DNA of 6,656 nt from an uncultured Fastidiosipila sp. (GTDB lineage Bacteria; Bacillota; Clostridia; Saccharofermentanales; Fastidiosipilaceae), in contig CALLQJ010000295.1 in assembly GCA_938014865.1 (NCBI GenBank), positions 1 through 6,656 on the forward strand, given 5' to 3'. This document shows positions 1-6,557 of the stretch, in pieces. A program made the position numbers and the translations under genes. Numbering within the stretch: position 1 is the first letter of the stretch; every line of letters begins with the position of its first letter. The notes beneath the pieces were generated by a model. The model searched no databases, had not been told where the DNA came from, and worked only from the letters and a program-made list of their open reading frames with translations.

Positions 1-1197
1 CTGGCGATTATCCCGCATTTGGATGTGGTGCCGGCAGAAGAAGAGGGCTGGGAAAGCGATCCTTTTGAAATGACTTTCCGGGACGGCTACATCGTCGGCC
101 GCGGGAGTTCCGATGACAAGGGCGCCGCCGTCATCAGCCTTTATGCCTTGAAATTTTTTGCCGAAAGAGGGGAACGCTATCCTTATACGATGCGCCTGAT
201 TTTCGGCACGCATGAAGAATCCGGCATGGCGGACGCCGATTATTACCGCCGGCATTATCCGCAGCCGCTCTTCGGTTTTACCCCGGATGTCGGCTTCCCC
301 GTAGGCTATGCCGAAAAAGGCTCTTTTAGCGGCGATTTAACGCTCCCTTTTCCTTTTAAGACCATCAAAAAACTTGAGGCGGGCAAGAATAAATACCGTG
401 TGCCGGACCGGGCCCTGGCGCTGATCGCAGCAAAGGCGGCGGACTGTCCGCCGGAAGACAATATCACGATCACAAAGGAGGATCAGCTGCTGCAGATCGA
501 AGCCCGCGGCAAGGACGGTCAGGTCTCCTGGCCGGCCGGAACGGTTAATGCGGTCAAAGTCCTGACGGACTACCTGCTGCGGCACGGTCTTTATGCAGCG
601 GAAGAGGAGAAAGCCTTGCGCGTGATCCGGAAATATCATGATGCGATTGACGGCCGTCAATTGGGGATTGCATTTTCGGATGATATTTTCGGCCCCCTGT
701 ATACCTCAGGCGCCCTGCTGCGTTCGGAAGACGGCAGGCTGATACAGTCCGTGACGATCCGTCAGCCGACGGGGATAGAAGAAGAGCGCATCCGGACGGC
801 CCTCTCCGCTTTGGCGGCGGAAGGAGACGGCGAATTTCAGACCCGTACGGTCCGCCCGCCTCTGGTCTTAGACCCTGAGCGCCCGGAGGTCAGAATTCTG
901 ACGGACAGCTATAACGAGGTGTTTGGCACAAATGAGAAGCCGTATGCGATGGGCGGAGGCACCTATGCCCGGAAATTTGACAATGTCATCAGCTACGGGC
1001 CGGGAAAAAGAGGGCAGAAAGAGCCGGAATGGATCGGCGGAGCCCATGCTGCGAACGAAGCCTTTGAAGCCGAGCAGCTTTTCAAAGCACTGAAAGTTTA
1101 TATCGTAGCCTTGGCGCGTCTGCAGCGTCATGATTTTCAAGAGCCGGGCGCGGCCGGCGAGGCAGATGCAGAAGAGATATCAGAACAGATCAATTAA
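1..1197 (+). CDS. M20-family metallopeptidase, PepV/Sapep-like dipeptidase (5'-truncated)
   Basis: The frame is open from base 1, so the true start lies upstream; 398 residues are visible and roughly 70-80 seem missing compared with PepV (about 470). Predicted cytoplasmic two-zinc peptidase acting on dipeptides or related N-acyl amides. Seen: HLDVVP (His codon 16-18, Asp 22-24), GRGSSDDKG (bridging Asp 112-114), HEESG (catalytic Glu 214-216, metal Glu 217-219), PDVGFP (metal Asp 286-288) and GAHAANE (metal His 1045-1047), plus GGGTYAR near the C-terminus. Thus every di-metal and catalytic residue expected of the family is present. The inserted lid domain is odd: the usual G-x3-N-x-VPD reads G-x3-Y-x-VPD (Tyr at 394-396), and the usual A-H-x-S-x-P reads G-Q-V-S-W-P (Gln at 520-522). 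The last ~25 residues form a hydrophilic, largely acidic tail. It ends TAA, 12 nt before the isomerase-like gene, so probably co-transcribed. Family assignment is firm; the substrate is uncertain. Confidence 0.9.
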   Translation: MAIIPHLDVVPAEEEGWESDPFEMTFRDGYIVGRGSSDDKGAAVISLYALKFFAERGERYPYTMRLIFGTHEESGMADADYYRRHYPQPLFGFTPDVGFPVGYAEKGSFSGDLTLPFPFKTIKKLEAGKNKYRVPDRALALIAAKAADCPPEDNITITKEDQLLQIEARGKDGQVSWPAGTVNAVKVLTDYLLRHGLYAAEEEKALRVIRKYHDAIDGRQLGIAFSDDIFGPLYTSGALLRSEDGRLIQSVTIRQPTGIEEERIRTALSALAAEGDGEFQTRTVRPPLVLDPERPEVRILTDSYNEVFGTNEKPYAMGGGTYARKFDNVISYGPGKRGQKEPEWIGGAHAANEAFEAEQLFKALKVYIVALARLQRHDFQEPGAAGEADAEEISEQIN

Positions 1198-1209
1198 AGG
1201 AAAAAGAAG

Positions 1210-2496
1210 ATGCCTAAAAAGAAAAGAGAGACTATTCATTGCTGTTTATTCGCTTCGGAGCGCTACTGGACCGAGCCGGAAACCTTAGAAAAAGCGGCCG
1301 CCGGGATCGAAGCCTCGTTAAAAGATGCGGCGGACAGCTTCCGGCTGATCACAAGTCCGGACGAGCTGCCGGAGCAAGGAGACGAAAATGCCGTGCTCCT
1401 GGCCCTGCCTTTAAGCGGCGCCGTGCAGCAGACGGTTCTGCGGGCAGCGGAAGACTTTCCCCTGATCTGCCTTTTCCCGGGCTATGTGGAAGGCAATCTG
1501 CCGGAAGCAATCCGCCGGGAACTGCTTTTGAAAAATGCCGCCCCTGCCGTCATGGACGTCTTCGGTGTTTTAAAACGGGATAAAAAAGTGCTGCTGAGCC
1601 GCAATCTTGAGACACTCCGCCGGCATCTGCAGGCTACACGGGCGTGGAGTGCCGTCCGGCAGAGCAAAATACTCCTGATCGGGAAAACAGAAGACTGGGT
1701 CATCAGCAACAGCCGGGATCTTTCAAGCTACAGCGAGCGTCTGGGGACAACGATTGAAGAAATTCTCCGGCAGACCTTAGTCGACTACACAAAAGAAGTC
1801 CCTCTGGAGGAAGCCGAAGCGCTTGCCTCCCGCTGGCAGGAGGGGGCCCGGGATATTTTGGAAGTGGACCGGGACGATATCGTCAAAGCATCGCGGGTCT
1901 CGGCAGCCCTGGAAAAACTCCTCAATGATTATGAAGCGGACGGTGCTGCGATCGGCTGCTTTGATCTCTTAAAACCTTTGGATACCTCGTCTTGTCTGGC
2001 CGTCAGTCATATTAATAACGACACGGATAAGATTGCGGCTTGTGAAGGGGATCTGGATTCGGCGCTGACCATGCTGATGATGAAGAAGCTCAGCGGCAAG
2101 CGGCTGTGGATGGCGAATCCGAATCTGCAGAAAGATGAAAGCGTCAATTTCGTCCACTGCACCGCGCCGGTCTCTGCGGGGGGAAAGGCCTGTCCGTATT
2201 GTCTGAGAAATCATCATGAAAGCGGCATGGGCGTCAGTCCGCAGGTGGATTTCCCCGACAATGCCGAACTTACGGTCTGCCGGCTCTCGGACGAAGCCCG
2301 CAAAATCACCATCCAGAAAGCCGTCGGCCGGAGAGGGCCGCGCGAAGCGAGCTGCCGGACGCAGATGCGGGTGTATTTTGAAGATTATGCCCATTACCTG
2401 GAAAGCAGCCTCGGCTGCCATCAGGTTTTCGCCTTCGGCGATATGACAGAAGAGATGAAGCTTCTGGCACAGCTTTTTGATCTGGAAATCGTCTGA
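1210..2496 (+). CDS. L-fucose/L-arabinose isomerase superfamily protein (COG2407-like)
   Basis: A 428-residue cytoplasmic protein. ATG 1210 is preceded by AAGGA at 1197-1201 with 8 nt spacing, overlapping the upstream TAA. Residues 1-150 look like an alpha/beta N-terminal domain. A second domain starts at KILLIGKTEDWVISNS (153-168), matching the 'IGxxSDWLIAS' strand of FucI-like proteins. The C-terminal half carries the family core: ACEGDLDSALTML from about 277 (Glu279 as putative Mn ligand), WMANP (301-304 region, Asn303), HCTAP (316-320), HHESGMGVSPQV (335 on), a CRTQ motif, and CHQVFAFGD with His404 as putative metal ligand. FucI-type enzymes interconvert aldoses and ketoses using Mn2+. 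By spacing, E. coli FucI Asp361 falls on Asn303, so metal binding or chemistry may differ. Cys317, Cys328 and Cys331 (HCTAP and CPYC) cluster near the presumed active site. Its place beside two dehydrogenases and two flavoenzymes supports a carbohydrate role. The superfamily is fairly sure; isomerase activity and substrate are not. Confidence 0.8.
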   Translation: MPKKKRETIHCCLFASERYWTEPETLEKAAAGIEASLKDAADSFRLITSPDELPEQGDENAVLLALPLSGAVQQTVLRAAEDFPLICLFPGYVEGNLPEAIRRELLLKNAAPAVMDVFGVLKRDKKVLLSRNLETLRRHLQATRAWSAVRQSKILLIGKTEDWVISNSRDLSSYSERLGTTIEEILRQTLVDYTKEVPLEEAEALASRWQEGARDILEVDRDDIVKASRVSAALEKLLNDYEADGAAIGCFDLLKPLDTSSCLAVSHINNDTDKIAACEGDLDSALTMLMMKKLSGKRLWMANPNLQKDESVNFVHCTAPVSAGGKACPYCLRNHHESGMGVSPQVDFPDNAELTVCRLSDEARKITIQKAVGRRGPREASCRTQMRVYFEDYAHYLESSLGCHQVFAFGDMTEEMKLLAQLFDLEIV

Positions 2497-2540
2497 GACC
2501 GTCTTTTCTTGCAAAGAACGCACGTCAGCGAGAGCAAAAC

Positions 2541-2546
2541 AAGGAG
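2541..2546 (+). promoter_or_regulatory. Ribosome binding site of the OYE-type gene
   Basis: AAGGAG lies 6 nt before ATG 2553. It supports that start at the end of the 56-nt gap (2497-2552), the longest non-coding stretch in the window. I see no convincing promoter or terminator in that gap, so read-through from upstream is assumed. Confidence 0.75.
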
Positions 2547-2552
2547 AAGCTT

Positions 2553-3914
2553 ATGACACGCTTTGAGAAATTCTCATTTAAAACACTTGACGCTATAAAA
2601 GAAAAAGCCCGGGCCCTGGACCTGGATCTGCCGTTTTCCGACGACACGGCGCTTTTAAGTGAAGGTCTTGATAAAAACGGCATCCGCCTTCCGAACCGCC
2701 TGGCCGTGCAGCCGATGGAAGGCTGTGATTCGGCCGCCGACGGCCGCCCGACAGAGGCCGTTTACAGGCGCTATGAACGTTTTGCCTCCGGCGGGGCAGG
2801 GCTGATCTGGCTTGAAGCCTGCGCCGTCTGCGAAGAAGGCCGGGCCAATCCGCGGCAGATGTGGATTCATGAGGGCAATAAAGAGGCCTTTAAAGAGCTG
2901 GTGGATTTTATACGCAAAAGCGCACGGGAAAGCCGGGGACAGGAGGTTTTTCTGGTCCTTCAGCTGACCCACTCGGGACGCTACAGCCGTCCGGGCAAGG
3001 GCCTGCCGGCTGTGATCGCGGCGGAAAATCCTTACCTCGATCCCTTCCTTCCGGAACACTATCGCATCATTACGGATGAGGAGATCGAAGCCCTGGAAGA
3101 TCAATTTCTGAAGGCGGCAGAACTCGCTGCGGAAGCCGGCTTTGACGCCGTCGATGTCAAAGCCTGTCACCGCTATTTGAATTCGGAACTGCTGAGTGCC
3201 TATACCCGTGAGGGGAAGTACGGCGGCAGCTTTGAAAACCGTACACGCTTTCTGCGCAACACCGTCCGCAAAATAAAGACTGCGCTCAAGGATGAGATCG
3301 TCCTGGCGACAAGAATCAATGCCTTTGACGAAATCCCCTATCCATACGGTTTCGGTACGGATAAGGATAATTATAAACGTCCGGATTTTTCCGAAATCCG
3401 GAAGCTTTCCCGGCTGCTTGAAGATGACGGGCTCAAGCTGATCGATGTGACGGGCGGCAACCCCTATTACAATCCGCATGTCAACCGGCCGGCGGATCTG
3501 GGCTTTTACAAACCGCCTTTCCATCCTTTGGAAAATGTGGAAAAGCTGATCCGGGGCGCAAAGGCCGTCAAGGACGCCGCAGACGATCTGATCGTGACGG
3601 CGTCGGGACTGAGCTGGCTTCGGCAGTTCGGCGCGAATCTTGCGGCCGGCGCGGTCGGGGAAGGCTATTTCGACCTGGCGGGTTTCGGCCGGCAGTCGCT
3701 TGCTTATCCGTCTTTTGCCGCGGATATTCTCGATAAGGGCGGGATGGATCCCGGAAAAGTCTGCATCAGCTGTTCGCGCTGCACCGTCATGATGCGCGAC
3801 GGGATGCCGAGCGGCTGCCCTATACGCGACGGGGAGGTCTTTTTGCCGATCTACCGGGAAGGCAGAGCCGGCAGGCCTCAGGTGAACGGCCGGGAAACGG
3901 CTGAGCATCTTTAA
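2553..3914 (+). CDS. Old Yellow Enzyme-type flavin oxidoreductase with C-terminal [4Fe-4S] motif
   Basis: A 453-residue cytoplasmic FMN enzyme of the OYE / 2,4-dienoyl-CoA reductase / trimethylamine dehydrogenase barrel family; members reduce activated C=C bonds or oxidise C-H/C-N bonds. A ~45-residue N-terminal extension precedes the barrel, which begins at RLPNRLAVQPMEG (45-57). Next come DGRPTEA (63-69), QLTHSGR (137-143), VDVKACHRYL (200-209), YGGSFENRTRF (223-233) and GFGRQ (377-381, FMN phosphate region). The C-terminus has C404-x2-C407-x2-C410-x11-C422, the spacing class of the TMADH/dienoyl-CoA reductase cluster. Unlike those 650-730-residue enzymes, the protein ends soon after the cluster, with no FAD/NAD(P)H domain, so electrons must come from a partner. 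Against OYE1 (His191-x2-Asn194-x-Tyr196) the active site reads Lys203-x2-His206-x-Tyr208: proton-donor Tyr kept, first His replaced by Lys. The stop is 16 nt before the SDR gene. The fold is clear; the substrate is unknown. Confidence 0.9.
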   Translation: MTRFEKFSFKTLDAIKEKARALDLDLPFSDDTALLSEGLDKNGIRLPNRLAVQPMEGCDSAADGRPTEAVYRRYERFASGGAGLIWLEACAVCEEGRANPRQMWIHEGNKEAFKELVDFIRKSARESRGQEVFLVLQLTHSGRYSRPGKGLPAVIAAENPYLDPFLPEHYRIITDEEIEALEDQFLKAAELAAEAGFDAVDVKACHRYLNSELLSAYTREGKYGGSFENRTRFLRNTVRKIKTALKDEIVLATRINAFDEIPYPYGFGTDKDNYKRPDFSEIRKLSRLLEDDGLKLIDVTGGNPYYNPHVNRPADLGFYKPPFHPLENVEKLIRGAKAVKDAADDLIVTASGLSWLRQFGANLAAGAVGEGYFDLAGFGRQSLAYPSFAADILDKGGMDPGKVCISCSRCTVMMRDGMPSGCPIRDGEVFLPIYREGRAGRPQVNGRETAEHL

Positions 3915-3930
3915 AGAAAGGAGACAGAGA

Positions 3931-4668
3931 ATGAAGAGAGTACTGATCAGCGGAGGAAACAGAGGCATCGGGCTGGCCTGTGCCAAGCGCTTTATTGCAG
4001 GCGGCTATCAGGCCGTGATATTTGCCCGCAGCCCCGAAGCGGAGGATTTCGCGGCCCGGCTCGGCGCTGAAGAAAAAGACTACCGTTATATCCGCGGGGA
4101 TATCTCCTCGGCGGAAGACCGGAGGGCTTTGCTCGAAGAGGCAGGTCCGGTGGACGTTTTGATTAATAATGCCGGGGTGGCGCCTAAGGTGCGCAAAGAT
4201 ATTCTGGACATGGACGAAGCGGACTATGACTATGTCATGGACATTAACGCGAAGGGAACCTTTTTCCTCAGCCGGGATACCGCTAAAAATATGATCGAAC
4301 ACGGCACAAAGGGGCGCATCATCAATATGTCCTCGGTCTCGGCTTATGCGTCCTCTCCCGAACGCGCGCAGTACTGCCTCTCCAAAGCGGCCATCAGCAT
4401 GATGACCAAGCTCTATGCGGATCGTCTGGCCTCTGAAAATATTCTGGTCTATGAAATTCGGCCGGGGATTATCCGGACGGATATGACCGAAGGGGTCAGT
4501 GCCAAATACGACCGCCTCATCCACGAAGAAGGCATTCTGCCCATAGCCCGCTGGGGAGAAGGCGAAGACGTGGCCAAAGCCTGTTTCGCCCTCTGCGGTG
4601 AAGGCTTTCAGTACAGCACCGGTCAGGTGATCAATGTGGACGGGGGCTTTCACATCAGGAGACTGTGA
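3931..4668 (+). CDS. Short-chain dehydrogenase/reductase (classical SDR, FabG-like)
   Basis: A 245-residue cytoplasmic NAD(P)-dependent oxidoreductase interconverting an alcohol and a ketone. ATG 3931 follows AAAGGAG at 3917-3923 with 7 nt spacing. Full set of classical SDR signatures: ISGGNRGIG (6-14; first Thr of TGxxxGIG is Ser7), RGDIS after the third strand, NNAG (79-82), Asn106, and catalytic Ser135-Tyr148-Lys152 (YCLSK). The tail has RPGIIRTDMT, RWGEGEDVA and GQVINVDGGF, as in the FabG/glucose dehydrogenase group. Arg11 in the glycine loop and Arg33 just after the second strand hint at NADP(H), but this is weak evidence. It is flanked by two flavoproteins and its TGA overlaps the next gene's start, so the two are likely co-translated. 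A housekeeping FabG is less likely: no acyl carrier protein or fatty-acid gene is near, while a sugar isomerase-like gene and a Gfo/Idh-like gene are. A sugar or cyclitol hydroxyl is a reasonable substrate guess. Confidence 0.93.
   Translation: MKRVLISGGNRGIGLACAKRFIAGGYQAVIFARSPEAEDFAARLGAEEKDYRYIRGDISSAEDRRALLEEAGPVDVLINNAGVAPKVRKDILDMDEADYDYVMDINAKGTFFLSRDTAKNMIEHGTKGRIINMSSVSAYASSPERAQYCLSKAAISMMTKLYADRLASENILVYEIRPGIIRTDMTEGVSAKYDRLIHEEGILPIARWGEGEDVAKACFALCGEGFQYSTGQVINVDGGFHIRRL
4657..4661 (+). promoter_or_regulatory. Ribosome binding site inside the SDR 3' end, deciding the flavoprotein start
   Basis: AGGAG sits in the last codons of the SDR gene. It leaves 6 nt to ATG 4668 but only 3 nt to the in-frame GTG at 4665. 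ATG 4668, forming a TGATG stop/start overlap, is therefore the better start; using GTG would add only one residue. Confidence 0.7.
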
Positions 4669-6557
4669 TGATCAAAGAAAAGCACGTTCAATGTCTGATT
4701 ATAGGAAGCGGCGCCTCGGCGTTTAATGCGGCGGACTGCCTGCATCAGGCCGGGCTGCGAAACCTTGCCCTAATAAGCGAGGATATTTATAACGGAACCT
4801 CCCGCAATGCGGGCTCGGATAAGCAGACCTATTACAAATTAAGTCTGGCCGGGGATGAGGGCGACAGCCCGGGAAAGATGGCGGCGGATCTTTTTTCCGG
4901 CGCTGCCGTCGACGGCGATCATGCGCTGATTGAAGCGGCGGAAAGTGCCCGCTGTTTTTACAAGCTGCTGGCGTACGGCGTTCCGTTTCCGTCCAACCGC
5001 TGGGGAGAAATCGTCGGCTATCAGACCGACCATGATCAAACAAGGCGCGCGGTTTCGGCCGGCCCTTACACCTCCAAAATGATGACGGAATGCCTGCAAA
5101 GAGAGGTCGAAGCTAAAGGGATCCCGATTTTTGACCGCTTTTATGTTTTCCATGTGCTGACGGAAAATAACAAGGTCCGGGGCGTGCTGACGCTGGATAC
5201 CGAAGATGAACAAAAGCCCGAGCTTTGTCTTTTCAAAGCGGACTTTGTGATTTTTGCGACGGGCGGCGAAGCGGGTATTTATCAGGATTCGGTTTATCCT
5301 GAAGGACAAAACGGCGCCAACGGGATTTTGTTTGAAGCCGGTGCCCGCGGGAAAAATCTCAGCGAATGGCAGTACGGCATCGCGTCCGTTAAATTCCGCT
5401 GGAACCTCTCCGGCAGCTACCAGCAGGTGCTGCCGAGGTATATTTCCCTTAATCCGGACGGGACGGAGCCTCGTGAATTTCTGGAAGCGCATTACGAGGA
5501 CAAAAGCAAACTGCTTGAGCATATCTTCCTGAAAGGCTATCAGTGGCCCTTTGATGCGGAGAAGAAAGACGGTTCTTCAAGGATCGATATTCTGGTCCAT
5601 GAAGAACGGCAAAAGGGACGGCGTGTTTACCTGGATTACCGGGAAAATCCCTCTTCCTTAAAAGACTTCAAAAGCCTGCCGGCGCTCTGCCGGCATTACC
5701 TGGAAGAATCGTCGGCACTTTTCGGCACGCCGCTTGATCGGCTCAGAACGATGAATCCGGAAGCGTACAGCCTATATCTGACGCACGGCATCGATCTTCG
5801 TTCCGAAGCCTTGGAAATTGCCGTTTGTGCCCAGCACAATAACGGCGGCATTGCCGTGGACAGCAATTGGGAGACGGCCGTTAAGAATTTATTTGTAATC
5901 GGCGAAGCCGCGGGCACGCACGGGGTCAAAAGGCCCGGGGGCAGTGCCCTTAATGCCGGGCAGGTCGGCGGATTAAGGGCGGCGCTTGCTGTCGCAGGGC
6001 GGGCAGCCGAATACTCGGCCGGCCCCATTTCTCCGGCGCTCGGCCGGCAGATTGAAAAGCAGGAAGCCTTGCTTCGGCAGTTGCTGCAGAATACGGGGAC
6101 GCCTAATGTCCGGGCTCATAAGGAGGCCCTGCAAAAACGCATGACGCGTTACGGGGGACATCTTCGCTTGGAGGAGGGCCTGAAGCAGCTGCTTAAAGAA
6201 GCCGGAGCCCAGCAGGACAAGCTCGAAGATCAGGTCTTAAAGGATCCTTCCGAATTAAAAGAAGCCTTGCAGAATTTTGAACGCATCCGGGCGCAGATTG
6301 TCTACGGAGAAGCCATGCTGGATTACATTCAGCGCGGCGGGAAGAGCCGGGGGAGTTTCCTCCTGCTCGACGGCGAAGGCAGAAACGACTTTTCGGACTG
6401 CGTACAGGAAATTTCGCAGGAGGCGGAAGGCTTTCGCATAAGCTGGCGCAAAGTACGTCCGATCCCGGAACGCGACCTGTGGTTTGAAAGGGTCTGGGCG
6501 GATTACAAAAAAAGAAATCAAAGACGGTTTTCAGAGGAAAGAAGACAAAGAGAATGA
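4668..6557 (+). CDS. FAD-dependent oxidoreductase, fumarate reductase/succinate dehydrogenase flavoprotein superfamily
   Basis: A 629-residue soluble flavoprotein with no signal peptide or membrane segment. Residues 7-22 hold the FAD-binding strand with GSGASA (13-18); 42-56 read as the isoalloxazine-contact loop (NGTSRNAGSDKQTYY); FATGG is at 196-200; HNNGGIAVDSNWET at 390-403; and FVIGEAAGTHG then KRPGGSALNAGQVGG at 409-435. A ~175-residue helical, charged C-terminal domain follows. By hand alignment to E. coli FrdA, three active-site positions are kept: Arg305 (Arg287, proton shuttle), His390 (His355) and Arg422 (Arg390). FrdA His232 (QYHPTG) corresponds to Gly237 (WQYGIAS), and the EGCRGEGG loop is absent. 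No His is near residues 40-60, so covalent FAD attachment of the SDH/FRD kind is not expected. It lacks FMN-binding or heme domains, Tat signal and an adjacent Fe-S subunit, so it is not a respiratory complex. An alpha,beta-unsaturated or hydroxy acid substrate is possible. L-aspartate oxidase is unlikely: no NAD genes nearby. Confidence 0.87.
   Translation: MIKEKHVQCLIIGSGASAFNAADCLHQAGLRNLALISEDIYNGTSRNAGSDKQTYYKLSLAGDEGDSPGKMAADLFSGAAVDGDHALIEAAESARCFYKLLAYGVPFPSNRWGEIVGYQTDHDQTRRAVSAGPYTSKMMTECLQREVEAKGIPIFDRFYVFHVLTENNKVRGVLTLDTEDEQKPELCLFKADFVIFATGGEAGIYQDSVYPEGQNGANGILFEAGARGKNLSEWQYGIASVKFRWNLSGSYQQVLPRYISLNPDGTEPREFLEAHYEDKSKLLEHIFLKGYQWPFDAEKKDGSSRIDILVHEERQKGRRVYLDYRENPSSLKDFKSLPALCRHYLEESSALFGTPLDRLRTMNPEAYSLYLTHGIDLRSEALEIAVCAQHNNGGIAVDSNWETAVKNLFVIGEAAGTHGVKRPGGSALNAGQVGGLRAALAVAGRAAEYSAGPISPALGRQIEKQEALLRQLLQNTGTPNVRAHKEALQKRMTRYGGHLRLEEGLKQLLKEAGAQQDKLEDQVLKDPSELKEALQNFERIRAQIVYGEAMLDYIQRGGKSRGSFLLLDGEGRNDFSDCVQEISQEAEGFRISWRKVRPIPERDLWFERVWADYKKRNQRRFSEERRQRE

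Noticed and set aside
2508..2520. Small inverted repeat TTCTT-GCA-AAGAA in the 56-nt gap
   Set aside because: Five A/T-rich pairs with a 3-nt loop and no following T-run; too weak for a terminator or riboregulator.
1969..2523. A 184-codon minus-strand open frame over the end of the FucI-like gene
   Set aside because: No recognisable domain; it overlaps the most conserved motifs of the plus-strand gene.
2655..3986. A 443-codon open frame on the minus strand opposite the OYE-type gene
   Set aside because: It is a mirror of the coding bias of the plus-strand gene; its translation shows no family motif, while the plus strand carries clear OYE, FMN and Fe-S motifs.
3820..4653. A 277-codon minus-strand open frame opposite the SDR gene
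   Set aside because: Antisense shadow of a gene with full SDR signatures; no recognisable domain in the minus-strand product.
530..6050. Recurrent GGCCGG hexamers through the window
   Set aside because: They fall inside coding sequence and are explained by common GCC/GGC/CCG/GCG codon pairs in a GC-rich genome; spacing is irregular, so not a repeat array or uptake signal on this evidence.
2553..6557. Possible bile-acid (bai-like) reductive operon, because of OYE, SDR and flavoprotein genes together
   Set aside because: BaiCD/BaiH-type proteins are longer with an FAD/NAD(P)H domain, no CoA ligase or CoA transferase gene is seen, and the FucI-like gene points to carbohydrate. Not excluded outside the window.
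4668..6557. L-aspartate oxidase (NadB) or respiratory fumarate reductase subunit
   Set aside because: No nadA/nadC or Fe-S/membrane subunit genes adjacent, and the HPTG and EGxRGEGG motifs expected in those enzymes are absent.
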